Positions 32,618 through 43,301 of a stretch of DNA of 64,000 bases are shown piece after piece. The stretch comes from Symbiodinium natans. Lineage: Eukaryota > Sar > Dinophyceae > Suessiales > Symbiodiniaceae. The stretch covers positions 126,001-190,000 of the forward strand of contig CAJNDS010001013.1 in assembly GCA_905221605.1 (NCBI GenBank), given 5' to 3'. The notes below the pieces were generated by a model. That model had not been told where the DNA came from. It made no database searches and saw nothing but the letters and a program-made list of their open reading frames with translations. Position 1 is the first letter of the stretch. Each line of letters opens with the position of its first letter. The translations under genes were made by a program, and so were the position numbers.

Positions 32618-32935
32618 CCCCTAACCCTAAACCCTAAACCCTAAACCCTAAATCCTAAATCCTAAAACCTAAACCCTAAAACCCTAAACCCTAAATCCTA
32701 AATCCTAAACCCTAAACCCAATTGAAACGGGAGAAAGGCCAAGCCTATCTTGTCCATCACTGCATCCAGCTGCCGATCCTTGCGGAGGAGCTCTGCCGCG
32801 GTGGGTTCCAGACGCTTCCTCAAAGGGAATTGTGAGGGGGGGGGGGGGGGGGGGTTAGGAACCGTAAACCCTAAACCCTAAACCCTAAACCCTAGACCCT
32901 AAACCCTAAACCTAAAAACCATAAACCCTAAATCC
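32618..32935 (-). repeat. CCCTAAA arrays and poly-G
   Basis: 32618-32720 and 32868-32935 are degenerate CCCTAAA; 32837-32855 is a G run of about 19. Confidence 0.9.
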
Positions 32936-33099
32936 ATCGAATGTAGAGGGGTTCGGGGCCTGTAGAGCTTCCTTAAAGGCTTCGAGCTTGTCTGAGCCGA
33001 CTGATTTACTACCATACCCCTAGGGACGCAAGCGTGAACTGGGGACCACCTCCACATTCTGTTGGAAATCGATCTTGGGGTGTAGGGTTTAGGGTTTAG

Positions 33100-33950
33100 G
33101 GTTCATCCACTGGCCGAAGCAGGAAGACAAGCCACAACTCCGGCAGTGAGAGCGAATATGAAGCTATTATGTTGGGAACTTCAACGGGCGAGTATTCATT
33201 TTTTGTAATTTTATGTCACAGCCGGCTTCGGCCTCCATAGAGAACAGGTGCCCCCATGAAACTCTGTACTGGCACAAAACGGGTGACACTCCGGAAATTA
33301 CCGAATGACAAGCTTCTTTATCGAGTCGCTTATTCCTCATTTTCTATTATTCATGAGTACATTTGGACGCATAAGCCGTTTGTACCTTATCTCACAAAAT
33401 TTGGAGTCTCTGAAGATCTCTTTTGGGCGCAGAAGACGCTTGCACCGCTTTCGGACATGATTTGATGGGCTCAGCTTGTCGGGCAACGGGCGATTGCCTA
33501 CCAAGTTATTTGCTGGGTTGAGCAGGGAATGAAACGGGTTTTAGGAACTGTAACGCGCTACATGGGGTCTCCAGAGAACCCAACACCTACCACTGCTTGA
33601 ACCAGGATTTTGCTCTCTTCCTTAATTACTGAAGGGGCATAGTGGGCCCTAAATGCCCTTAACTCTCGTCCTTCACTTAGGATGTTGGGCTACATAGGGC
33701 ACTTGCCTTGGCTTGCCCGAAGCTGGCTGCGGGGCTGCAAAGGTTTGTAGGGTCTATGGCTTGGAGTTTCGGTTTTGGGCGCGTGGGGCGATCCCGAGTA
33801 ACATATTCATACTATGTGGGGTACTCTAGGTGGGGTTGGAGGCTGAGGGTTTGGGCAGGGAGGGTAGGGTTACAAACGGATCTTCAACCAGAGCCTAGAA
33901 ACCCTACCCTAAAACCGAAACCCTTTGTAACCCTAAAACCTTAACCCTTC
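33100..33950. other. Unique sequence with a 69-codon ORF
   Basis: Plus-strand ORF 33256-33465 (MKLCTGTKRVTLRKLPNDKL..) has a normal amino-acid mix but no recognisable domain. It is the only plausible plus-strand gene in the window and could still be chance. Confidence 0.25.
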
Positions 33951-33954
33951 GTAA

Positions 33955-34065
33955 CCCTAAACCCAAAACCCCAAACACTAAACCCGAAACCCTAAACCCT
34001 GAACCCTAAACCCTAAACCCTGAACCCTAAACCCTAAACCCTAAACCATAAACCCTAAACCCCGA
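33955..34065 (-). repeat. Degenerate CCCTAAA array
   Basis: About fifteen units, directly beside a predicted exon. Confidence 0.9.
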
Positions 34066-34075
34066 ACGCTACACT

Positions 34076-34840
34076 GCCAGCAGGCCACGGATTGAGCTCC
34101 GGCCGCCAAACCATGACCGTACCATCCGGAAGGCCTCCCACACAGGGGTTTGGGGTGCCCAGAGAGCACAGAACCCCATTCAGTAAACAAATAAATTAGG
34201 GTTTAGGGTTTAGGGTTTGTAGGGTTTAGGGTTCAGGGTTTAGGGTTACGGGCTTAGGATTGCAGGGCATAGGCCACTACCCGCTTGGTTGATGAAAGAC
34301 CTGAGTCTGTCTAGTGATCCTTCCCAGAATTTTGCTCCGTTCCGTACTTCACGGGTGTTGGGCTCTCTGGGAAATAACAACTATAGTTTGCCCAGCAACC
34401 TAGGATTGAAAAGTTGCCCCTGTTTTTGCCTAAGGGGTTGACAAGGGAACCCAAACCCCCAAAAAGGGAATGAGGGTACTACTGGGTATCCTAGGCATGC
34501 GCCTTCAAGAACAGGGGAAGACTAACCAGCAACTGTAATTGAGGTGCATAGGCCTATTTCAAGGGGTAGAAACCCGAAACGATAAACGCTCAACCCTGCC
34601 CTGTCCCGGACCCTTTGACTCCAAATATCCTTTCAGTGAGGAATCGGAACGTTCCTAAGATAATATTCGTATTCCTACTGCAATCTAAGAAATACACCAT
34701 CATTTAGGGACATTTCGTAGACAGAGCCACTGCATGACCCAGAAGTTTAAGGGTTTAGGATCCTACGTTGACGACATCCAGCGCTCGTCCTCACCTTCCT
34801 TGGCATCGCTCTCATCGCAGCAGCACTGCTGGTTACCCAT
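34076..34840 (-). CDS. Possible 5' end of a myristoylated protein gene, two exons
   Basis: The minus strand from ATG 34838-34840 reads MGNQQCCCDESDAKE, then a GGTGAG donor (exon end 34795). MGN followed by Cys residues is the classic N-myristoylation plus palmitoylation start seen on membrane-anchored kinases and signalling proteins. An AG lies directly before the ATG. A second island, acceptor GGGAG|GC at 34134 down to about 34076, continues in the correct phase with LPDGTVMVWRPELNPWPAG. The link between the two is inferred from phase only, across about 660 bp. A family B element lies in between at 34388-34490. Function unknown. Confidence 0.4.
34388..34490. mobile_element. Family B palindromic element
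   Basis: TTGCCCAGCAACCTAGGATT, TTTTTGCC, then CAAAAAGGGAATGAGGGTAC and TACTGGGTATCC. Confidence 0.75.
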
Positions 34841-35106
34841 CTGCGCGGCTCGGGGAGCCCTTCCACCGAAGGGGGGGGGAATGAAGGCGGGAGCCGGGTA
34901 TTGAAAACTGAACCTTGAGCCCTAACTACCCTTAAGTCCTTCTGCCTCAGGGCCTCCTCTCCCAACTTGTCTGTGGGCTATGTTTAAGATGGATGTGCTT
35001 CTCGGCATGCTTTGGCTGACAAGGGTCATGTTGGTTGTTGAGACCCCTTGGAAACCCAACACCTGTTTTGAGCCGCTGGGCCTTCGCCATCCACTGACAT
35101 GGAAGT

Positions 35107-35213
35107 CAATACTTCGAGGATCATGGCTACGTATAAGCAGGGGCCTAAAAAGGGCTATAAGTCGCTTTACCTTATACTTATAACCCTACTGAGAAACTGC
35201 CCATGAACCTCCA
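35107..35213. mobile_element. Family A palindromic element, diverged
   Basis: TACTTCGAGGATCATGGCTA left, GCCCATGAACCTCCAA right. Confidence 0.7.
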
Positions 35214-35236
35214 ATGCGCACATCCAGTTCACCTAC

Positions 35237-35279
35237 CTGCCGGCTCAGGAGAGCATGCTGCAGCTTTTCTCCCCAAGGT
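35237..35279 (-). CDS. Exon-like island
   Basis: The minus strand reads PWGEKLQHALLSRQ followed by a strong CAG|GTAGGT donor. The telomeric array 35285-35382 starts just upstream. The plus strand is also open (FTYLPAQESMLQLF), but the donor favours minus. Confidence 0.3.
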
Positions 35280-35284
35280 CTAAC

Positions 35285-35382
35285 CCCCTAAACCCTAAAC
35301 CCTAAACCCTAAACCCTAAACCCTAAACCCTAAACCCTAAACCCTAAACCCTAAACCCTAAACCCTAAACCCTAAACCCTAA
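35285..35382 (-). repeat. Interstitial telomeric array, CCCTAAA on +
   Basis: About 14 perfect units. Confidence 0.97.
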
Positions 35383-35694
35383 GTTATTATGGGTTTCTAT
35401 GGACCTGTAATCACCCCAAAGCCCCCGCAAGTGCCTTCAAGGCATGCGGTGATTGAGTGTGTGTGTGGGGGAGGTGACTATGACAAATGTTGGTAACCCT
35501 AAACCCTACACCCTACACCCTAAACCCTAAACTATTGATAAAGGTACGTCTAGACATCACGATCCGATTGGAACTCCGATTGTGACAGGAGAATGCCACC
35601 CGCCGCAACCAGCGTCCTGTTCCATGACCAGTTGTTCGCGGGAATCCTTCCCTCAGTCGTTTGAGTAATTACAGGCCTTTTTCTGCTGTGGCTT

Positions 35695-35797
35695 GGGATG
35701 TTCCCCCTTCTACTAACAATCTTTAATGGGGATTATAGTACTCCCGATTATAATCCCAAGAGAGGACTAACAAGGGGGAACATCCCAAGCTGGGGCC
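35695..35797. mobile_element. Family F palindromic element
   Basis: GGGATGTTCCCCCTTCTACT, ATAGTACTCCCGATTATAAT, GGGGGAACATCCCA. Confidence 0.8.
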
Positions 35798-36013
35798 AAT
35801 ATTATGAACTGGCATGTTGCCTGTCTTCGGGACGCAAAACAATCCGCGGGCCCTTCGTTGAGCGGCTTTCGGACTTCATCTGTTGGCTACCCCAAAACCC
35901 AAACCCCAAACCCTAAACCCTAGTCAGTCGCAGCGCTTGGGGTGCGCGGGTTCTTTAGGTCCACAGCAGACTTGGCAAGCTGCCACCTTCATGGGATGCC
36001 ACCTAGGACCCCT

Positions 36014-36118
36014 AAGGGTTTAGGGTTTAGGGTTTAGGGTTTAGGGTTTAGGGTTTAGGGTTTAGGGTTTAGGGTTTAGGGTTTAGGGTTTAGGGTTTAG
36101 GGTTTAGGGTTTAGGGTA
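36014..36118 (+). repeat. Interstitial telomeric array, TTTAGGG on +
   Basis: About 15 perfect units. Degenerate TTTAGGGG variants continue at 36290-36420. Confidence 0.97.
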
Positions 36119-36463
36119 CCCTTGGGGTACCATTGGGTTTGGGGACCCTCTTTAAAGATCCTGTCAGGGAAGATAGGGGGTCCATATTTGGAGCATATCA
36201 AAGGAAACCTTTAGGGGCACAACCTTAGGGGTACGAGTCTGAATCCCTTGACGCCTGGGGTCACAAGGCACCCAGAGTGTAGGGGAGCTGTTTCGGGTTT
36301 TTAGGGCTTGGGGTTTGGGGTTTAGCGGTTTAGGGGTAGAGGGGTTTTGGGGGTTTAGGGGTTTAATTTAGGGGTTGAGGGGTTTAGGGGTTTAGGGGTG
36401 TAGGGTTTAGGGTTTAGGGTTTTTAGCGAGCAAAGGGGCCCATGTCCCCTTGGAAAGCTTGTT

Positions 36464-36566
36464 AAGGCTGTTAAGGCTGTTAAGGCTGTTAAGGGCTTGC
36501 TTAGACCTTACCTGGGCCTTATGTAGGGAAAGCGGGCACTCACCACCTTCCCCCCCCCCCCCCCCC
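36464..36566. repeat. TTAAGGCTG nonamer repeat and poly-C
   Basis: Three to four TTAAGGCTG copies at 36464-36492, and a C-only run at 36550-36566. Over-lapping ORFs here come from these repeats. Confidence 0.8.
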
Positions 36567-36998
36567 TCCCCTGCGTCTTTTTTATCAGGTGTCAAGCAAA
36601 GTCAGCCAGTCGTCGCCATCAGCCTGCCAAGCACAAAACGCGATTGGAGTGCATTCCTGCACCCCAGAAACCCAAACCCCAAAAACCCAAAACCTCAAAC
36701 CCAAAACCCCCAATCCTTTCATCCCTAAACCCAAGGCGCAAGGCCCAGACCCTCAGCCCCAAGCCCCCAAAGAGTTGAAACAAGGAAGACCTTTGCAGGT
36801 GAGAGCCTCGTGGGACTCTTGGGGGTTTAGGGTTTGGGGTTTGGGGCTCAGGGCTTGGGGTACCTCAACTAAAGCGAATAGGCAAACCTGTAACGCACGA
36901 CAGTCCTCGAGTAACTTGTATACGCTATCGCTAAAGACAAAGGACAAGCCGATAGCTATGGTAGGTGTGGTTAACTCCCTTCTCGCAAGGCTACACAA

Positions 36999-37130
36999 GA
37001 TACTTGGAGGCTCATGCGTACTTGTAAGTAGGCTTGTAAGTACCCTAAATGAGGTTATCAGTAGAGTTGCCACACTTCTAACCCTAAACCCTAAACCCTG
37101 CTTATAACTACCCAAATGAACCTTCGAGGC
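36999..37130. mobile_element. Family A palindromic element
   Basis: ATACTTGGAGGCTCATGCGT left and CCAAATGAACCTTCGAGG right, with CCCTAAA units near the right arm. Confidence 0.7.
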
Positions 37131-37206
37131 ATAGCCTACCCGAGGTACTCGGAATACGTACATCCGCACCCAAACATCCACCAAGCCCCAGCACCCAAAA
37201 TCCTAA

Positions 37207-37316
37207 ACCTTGCCTTAAGTTAGGGTTCAGGGTTTGGGGTTTGGGGTTTGGGGTTTAGGGTTCAGGGTTCAGGGTTCAGGGTCTAGGGTTTAGGGTTTAG
37301 GGTTTAGGGTTTACGG
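37207..37316 (+). repeat. Degenerate TTTAGGG/TTTGGGG/TTCAGGG array
   Basis: About fifteen units. Confidence 0.9.
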
Positions 37317-37446
37317 TTATTACTATACAACCCCTTCTAGGATTCTTCGGCGCGCCGAAATTGATCTGTGTTCTTCGCAGGACTTTGCTGTAAGGCATGG
37401 CAGTTCGAGTTCTAGAAGAAGTTCTGCAGTACTTAAAGTAGTTGTT

Positions 37447-37675
37447 GGGATGTTCCCCTTCTACTAACAGTCCTTAATGGGGATTATAGTAGAGGGTGCT
37501 ATAATCCTTTTAAGGACTGCTACAGCAAACCCCAAAAAGTTGGAACATCCCCACGAGTGTGGGGATAAGGATGTTCCAACTTTCTGGAGTTTACTGTAAC
37601 AGTTCTTCATAGGGATTATAGTACCCCCTACTAGAATCCCCATTACGGATGTTAGTATGAGGGGAATATCCCAAC
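37447..37675. mobile_element. Two adjacent family F elements
   Basis: 37447-37556: GGGATGTTCCCCTTCTACTA..ATTATAGTAG and AAGGACTG..GGAACATCCCC. 37569-37675: GGATGTTCCAAC..GGATTATAGTACCCCC and GAGGGGAATATCCCA. They are nearly back to back. Confidence 0.8.
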
Positions 37676-39056
37676 AAATGGCATCACCTTAAGGCCTCTC
37701 GAGCTCAAGCTGGAAAGCTTTTTTTGTCGAATCGTGGAAACTAAAGGGCCGACCTAAGTTGAGGTGCAACCCTGCACCCTACCCCAAGAAACCTATATGG
37801 GGGTGTACGATTTTAGGGGGTGCCTCATTGGCGTCCTTGTGTTTTTGAAAGGAATCCTACTCTCTGGGGGTTTATACTAAGGGTCCCTCATATCGTAAAC
37901 CCCCGTATGCCCTGAACAAATGGAAAGATACCAGCAAGTTCTTGGCAACCTCCCCTTTCTTCAGATGTTTATCGGCTGCTCTATGTCAACCATGAAACTC
38001 TCGACCCTGTATAACACCTGCAGGGAGGGCCACCGCTTGCTGCTCTAGCCCTAAACCCTGAACCCTGAACCCTAAACCCTAAACCCTAAACCCTACAGTA
38101 TATACCTAAGGGCCTGAACCTGTTTCGTGAAAGAAGGGAGCCCCTGCTTGGTACCTCTCCGCCGCCACATGAAGCTGCGCAGCCGGCGTCGGCAGGGCCA
38201 GCATCACCAGCCGGCACCTGATCCGGCACCTGATTTAGGTTTTAGGGTTTCGGGATTTAGGGTTCAGGGTTTTAGGGTTTAGGACCTGGGGATTTAGGGT
38301 TCAGGGATTCAGGGGTTTTAGGGTTCAGGGTTGAGGGAATTGGAGGGGTTGATCGACTCATCTTTACGATACACAAAAGGGCCCAGCAAGTTAGATCAAC
38401 ACTCAGACCCCTTGCATGGGGTCAACTTGGTAGTCCTCAGGGTTGTAGCGTGTTTCGCAAAGCGCCGGGGCATGTGTCTTCGCTTTATGAAAGCAGCAGC
38501 AGCCTGCTGAATCGAAAGCTTGCCAAAAACCTGAAACCCCAAACCCCGAGCTCTGGAATCAGATTCCCTTTACAGTCAGAGCCTATAGGCTTGGGAGGAC
38601 TTCAGGGGAGTGTGTCGCAGCAAGTGCTTTTGCTGTGGGATGCAATCCAAAAACAACCGTAGAGCGGGCGGAAGGCTTTGGGGCGGAATCTGCCCTAAAC
38701 CCTAAACCCCAAACCCTGAACCCTGAACCCTAAACCCTAAACCCCAAACCCCAAACCCTAAACCCTGAACTTCGGACCCTTCCTGTCGGTCATAGGCTGC
38801 CGAGGCTCAGAGTCGCCCACAGCTGTGGCTGGAGGGCAAGGGCTCCTCGGAAGCATGCGTTCAGGGTTTAGGGTTTAGGGTTTAGGGTTTAGGGTTTAGG
38901 GTTTAGGCGTTAAGGCGTTAAGGCGTTCAGGGTTAGGGTTTAGGGTTTAGGGTTTAGGGTTTAGGGTTTAGGGTTTAGGGCTTAGGGTTTAGGGTTTAGG
39001 GTTTAGGGTTTAGGGTTTAGGGTTTAGGGTTTAGGGTTTAGGGTTTAGGGTTTAGG

Positions 39057-39311
39057 GTACTTGGAGGTTCATGGTACTTATTCACCAATTAGAACTGTAC
39101 TTATAACAAGACCCGGGAGTAACCTAGGAATAGAAAGGGTGCCCTTTTTGGTTTTAAGGGGTTTATAAGGGAACCCCAACCCTAAAAAAAGGGAAAAAAG
39201 GCCTACTCCCGGACCTAGATGACCGTATTAGGGCACTTAAGGGGCTTGGCTTACAAGTGGGTTATATGTACAGTTCTCATTGGTTCATAAGTACCATGAA
39301 CCTCCAAGTGC
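39057..39311. mobile_element. Family A element with nested family B'
   Basis: Outer arms TACTTGGAGGTTCATGGTAC and GTACCATGAACCTCCAAGT. Inner element at about 39108-39228 with GACCCGGGAGTAACCTAGG and CCTACTCCCGGACCTAGA ends. Confidence 0.85.
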
Positions 39312-39518
39312 GTGCTGCCTCTCATAAGTGCGGGTGCAAGTTGGCTGGCGGGATGGGCGGGGTTGGGGCTTTAGGGTTTAGGGCTTAGGGTTTAGGTTTA
39401 AGGGTTTAGGGCTGAGTGAAGGCCGGCATGCACTCCGTCTAGCCAGGCTCGCCAAGTTCATGTTGTGGCGGCTCACTTGGCACAGAGTTCAAGCTCAATG
39501 GAGGCCCTAGGCTCTGCT

Positions 39519-39645
39519 TGGAGGTTCATGGGTAGCTGAAAGTAGGGTTGTACGTGCCCGAAATTGAACATAGGGCTATACGTAGAGTGACCATACGTAA
39601 AGCCCTACTTATAACGACAAATAACGACCCATGAACCTCCAAGTA
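39519..39645. mobile_element. Family A palindromic element
   Basis: GCTTGGAGGTTCATGGGTAG and CCCATGAACCTCCAAGTACC arms. The same element recurs at 41105-41224 and 43182-43301 in the other module copies. Confidence 0.85.
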
Positions 39646-40111
39646 CCCCTCCCTATGCAGCATAAGCCAGAGAGAGCTTCGAAACTTATCTCCTCAAAAG
39701 GCGTTTCGGGGTCCCCACAGATTCAGCGTGTGCCGTCCTACCACAGGCAGCCTGGCAGCACTACACACTGCTGCGGCCGCGGGACCTCGGACACCTCGCG
39801 TCGTCTGCGCTGGGAAGAACAACGGCTGGCCGATGTATGGCGAAAAGCCGGGTCAGGCCAGCGGTGCTCGCGAACTATATGTATACCTGGGACCCTCTTT
39901 ACATACAGTTTTATGAGCTATACCTACTAGTTATATAGCGGTAGTGACTACTAACCTGTAGGTAAATCGAGCCCTAGCCAAGCTCTCCTGGAAGACCCTA
40001 TCCAGGAGACTCTAAAAAGCACGCACGCCCCATGTGCCCTATAAAAGCCGAACAACCCTAAACCCTAAACCTCTAAACCCCTAAACCCCTAAACTCCTAA
40101 CCCTAAACCTA

Positions 40112-40179
40112 TCAGTCGCAGTCCTCGGCCCAGTCGTGCCAAAAGTAGTCGGCAGGCGTCGAAACGTTGGAGACCTGTC
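40112..40179 (-). CDS. Terminal exon of module gene, copy 1
   Basis: Minus strand: acceptor CCTAAACCCAG|GA lies at the edge of telomere-like sequence, then QVSNVSTPADYFWHDWAEDC, D and TGA at 40112-40114. It is short, acidic and aromatic at the C-terminus. No family recognised. Two more copies follow at 41890-41957 and 44168-44247. The conserved frame between copies 1 and 2 supports coding, though the copies are too similar overall for this to be decisive. Confidence 0.5.
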
Positions 40180-40686
40180 CTGGGTTTAGGGTTTGGAGTT
40201 TTAGAGTTTTAAATCTACGGTTCAGGGTTTAGGGGGGCCGTCTGATCGGATGAGTAGAAAGGTTTGGAACCCAGAGTGTAGGGAAGGGTCTGGCAGCGGC
40301 TGAGGGGTTCAGAGCTTCAGAGGGTGTGTTGGGCCTTTTGACTTCTTGACAGGGCTAGCTTTGGCTGTGGACTATGAAGCTAACATCTCCGCTTTTGACT
40401 TCTACATAGGCTTTCCATGATAAACTAAACTCTAAACCCTAAACCCTACACCCTAAACCCTAAACCCGAAACCCTAAACTGCGGACCCTTCCTGTCGGTC
40501 ATAGGCTGCCGAGACTCAGAGTCGCCCACAGCTGTGGCTGGAGGGCAAGGGCTCCTGGGAAGCATGCGTTCAGGGTTTAGGGTTTAGGGTTTAGGGTTTA
40601 GGGTTTAGGATTTAGGGTTTAGGGTTTAGGGTTTAGGGTTTAGGGTTTAGGGTTTAGGGTTTAGGGTTTAGGGTTTAGGGTTTAGG

Positions 40687-40896
40687 GTACTTGGAGGTTC
40701 ATGGTACTTATTCACGAATTATAAATGTACTTATAACAAGACCCGGGAGTAACCTAGGCCCTTTTTGGTTTTAAAAAAGGGAAAAAAGGCCTACTCCCGG
40801 ACCTAGATGACCGTATTAGGGCACTTAAGGGGCTTGGCTTACAAGTGGGTTATATGTACAGTTCTCATTGGTTCATAAGTACCATGAACCTCCAAG
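40687..40896. mobile_element. Family A element with partly deleted nested B'
   Basis: It matches 39057-39311, but about 45 bp inside the nested element is missing. Confidence 0.8.
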
Positions 40897-41104
40897 TGCG
40901 TGCTGCCTCTCATAAGTGCGGGTGCAAGTTGGCTGGCGGGATGGGCGGGGTTGGGGCTTTAGGGTTTAGGGCTTAGGGTTTAGGTTTAAGGGTTTAGGGC
41001 TGAGTGAAGGCCGGCATGCACTCCGTCTAGCCAGGCTCGCCAAGTTCATGTTGTGGCGGCTCACTTGGCACAGAGTTCAAGCTCAATGGAGGCCCTAGGC
41101 TCTG

Positions 41105-41224
41105 CTTGGAGGTTCATGGGTAGCTGAAAGTAGGGTTGTACGTGCCCGAAATTGAACATAGGGCTATACGTAGAGTGACCATACGTAAAGCCCTACTTAT
41201 AGCGACCCATGAACCTCCAAGTAC
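41105..41224. mobile_element. Family A palindromic element
   Basis: Module copy 2 counterpart of 39519-39645; lacks the ACAAATAACG duplication seen there. Confidence 0.85.
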
Positions 41225-41889
41225 TCTTCCCGCAAACGCAAAAGTCGGGCGTTCATGAGGTGTTGTGATGCGCAGAGCTCTCAAAGCACAGGATATTGTA
41301 CCTGGCATGAACTGCGTCCGCGCAACATCCTTTCTCAGCTGGAAAGAACAACGGCTGGCCGATGTATGGCGAACAGCCGGGTCAGGTCCAGCTGTGAAGT
41401 CAGAAACACCAAAACACCCCAAAAAGCCCTCCCTATGCAGCATAAGCCAGAGAGAGCTTCGAAACTTATCTCCTCAAAAGGCGTTTCGGGGTCCCCACAG
41501 ATTCAGCGTGCCGTCCTACCACAGGCAGCCTGGCAGCACTACACACTGCTGCGGCCGCGGGACACCTCGCGTCGTCTGCGCTGGGAAGAACAACGGCTGG
41601 CCGATGTATGGCGAACAGCCGGGTCAGGCCAGCGGTGCTCGCGAACTATATGTATACCTGGGACCCTCTGTACATACAGTTTTATGAGCTATACCTACTA
41701 GTTATATAGCGGTAGTGACTACTAACCTGTAGGTAAATCGAGCCCTAGCCAAGCCCTCCTGGAAGACCCTATCCAGGAGACCCTAAAACCTAAAAAGCAC
41801 GCACGCCCCGTGCGCCCTATAAAAGCCGAACAACCCTAAACCCTAAACCTCTAAACCCCTAAACCCCTAAACTCCCAACCCTAAACCTC

Positions 41890-41957
41890 TCAGTCGCAGT
41901 CCTCGGCCCAATCGTGCCAAAAGTAGTCGGCAGGCGTCGAAACGTTGGAGACCTGTC
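41890..41957 (-). CDS. Terminal exon of module gene, copy 2
   Basis: Same length and protein as copy 1 (STPADYFWHDWAEDCD then TGA), with one silent change. Acceptor CCCAG|GA. Confidence 0.5.
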
Positions 41958-42448
41958 CTGGGTTTAGGGTTTGGAGTTTTAGAGTTTAAAAATTTAGGGT
42001 TTAGGGTTTAGGGGGGCCGTCTGATCGGATGAGTAGAAAGGTTTGGAACCCTGAGTTTTTGGAAGGGTCTGGCAGCGGGCTGAGGGGTTCAGAGCTTCAG
42101 AGGGTGTGTTGGGCCTTTTGACTTCTTGACAGGGCTAGCTTTGGCCTGTGGACCATGAAGCGAACATCTCCGCTTGTGACTTCTACTGGGCTTTCCATGA
42201 TAAACTAAACCCTAAACCCTACACCCCAAACCCCAAACCCCAAACCCCAAACCCTAAACCCTAAACCCTAAACCCTAAACCCTAAACCCTAAACTGCGGA
42301 CCCTTCCTGTCGGTCATAGGCTGCCGAGACGCAGAGCCGCCCACAGCTGTGGCTGGAGGGCAAGGGCTCCTCGGAAGGATGCGTTCAGGGTTTAGGGTTT
42401 AGGGTTTAGGGTTTTAGTGTTTAGGGTTTAGGGTTTAGGTGTTTAGGG

Positions 42449-42955
42449 TACTTGGAGGTACGTACTTATTCACCAATTATAACTGTACTTATAACTGGAC
42501 CCGGGAGTCACCTAGGAATAGAAAGGGTGCCCTTTTTGGTTTTAAGGGGATTCTAAGGGAACCCCAACCCTAAAACAAGGGAAAACGGGCCTACTCCCGG
42601 ACCTAGATAACCATATTAGGGGGATGACAAGCCACTCGCAGTGTCTCATAGTCCTCTCCACGCCTACTTCTGAGGGTGGTACAAAACTGGTCCTCTTCAG
42701 CCTAACTCGCTACCGGCAAATGCCCAGGCGATGCAGGATGCGTCCATCCCACAATAAGGCAGAGAGCATGGCCGGCCGTAGGGCAAGCCCCCGACACCTG
42801 CACGAGTCTCCGGCGTCCCGCGAGAACTCCAGCACCACGCTTGCCAATGGGTCTGAAAATGATGCACCATATTAGGGCACTTAAGGGGCTTGGCATACAA
42901 GTGGTTTATATGTACAGTTCTAATTGGTTCATAAGTATCATGAACCTCCAAGTGC
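42449..42955. mobile_element. Family A element split by nested B' and a further insertion
   Basis: Arms at 42449-42480 and 42885-42955. Between them lie the nested B' (42498-42608) and a 245 bp insertion. Confidence 0.75.
42611..42877. mobile_element. 245 bp insertion flanked by an 11-bp direct repeat
   Basis: CCATATTAGGG occurs at 42611-42621 and 42867-42877. Copies 1 and 2 of the module have a single CCGTATTAGGG and no insert. The insert has no inverted ends I can see and does not match families A-F. It is GC-rich and open on the minus strand, so it might carry a gene fragment. Confidence 0.75.
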
Positions 42956-43181
42956 GTGCTGCCTCTCACAAGTGCGGGTGCGAGTTTGGTGGCGGGGTGG
43001 GCGGGGTTGGGGCTTTAGGGTTTCGGGTTTAGGGCCTAGGGTTCAGGGTTGAGGTTTTAGGTTTAAGGGTTTAGGGCTGAGTGAAGGCCGGCATGCACTC
43101 CGTCTAGCCAGGCTCGCCAAGTTCATGTTGTGGCGGCTCACTTGGCACAGAGTTCAAGCTCAATGGAGGCCCTAGGCTCTG

Positions 43182-43301
43182 CTTGGAGGTTCATGGGTAG
43201 CTGAAAGTAGGGTTGTACGTGCCCGAAATTGAACATAGGGCTATACGTAGAGTGACCATACGTAAAGCCCTACTTATAGCGACCCATGAACCTCCAAGTA
43301 C
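43182..43301. mobile_element. Family A palindromic element
   Basis: Module copy 3 counterpart of 41105-41224, almost identical. Confidence 0.85.

Larger units (their letters stand above)
38773..40481 (-). repeat. Tandem module, copy 1
   Basis: It begins CGGACCCTTCCTGTCGGTCA and repeats at 40482 and 42297, so the first period is 1709 bp. Contents in plus order: a 90 bp island, a TTTAGGG array (38863-39058), a family A element with nested B' (39057-39311), islands at 39425-39510 and 39640-39880, a second family A element (39519-39645), and the terminal exon 40112-40179. Confidence 0.93.
40482..42296 (-). repeat. Tandem module, copy 2
   Basis: 1815 bp. It is the same layout as copy 1 with an additional stretch at 41225-41400 (an island ending GGAAAGAACAACGGCTGGCC) that duplicates part of the 41575-41640 island. 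A TTTAGGG array of about 16 units lies at 40575-40688 and a CCCTAAA array at 42200-42293. Confidence 0.93.
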
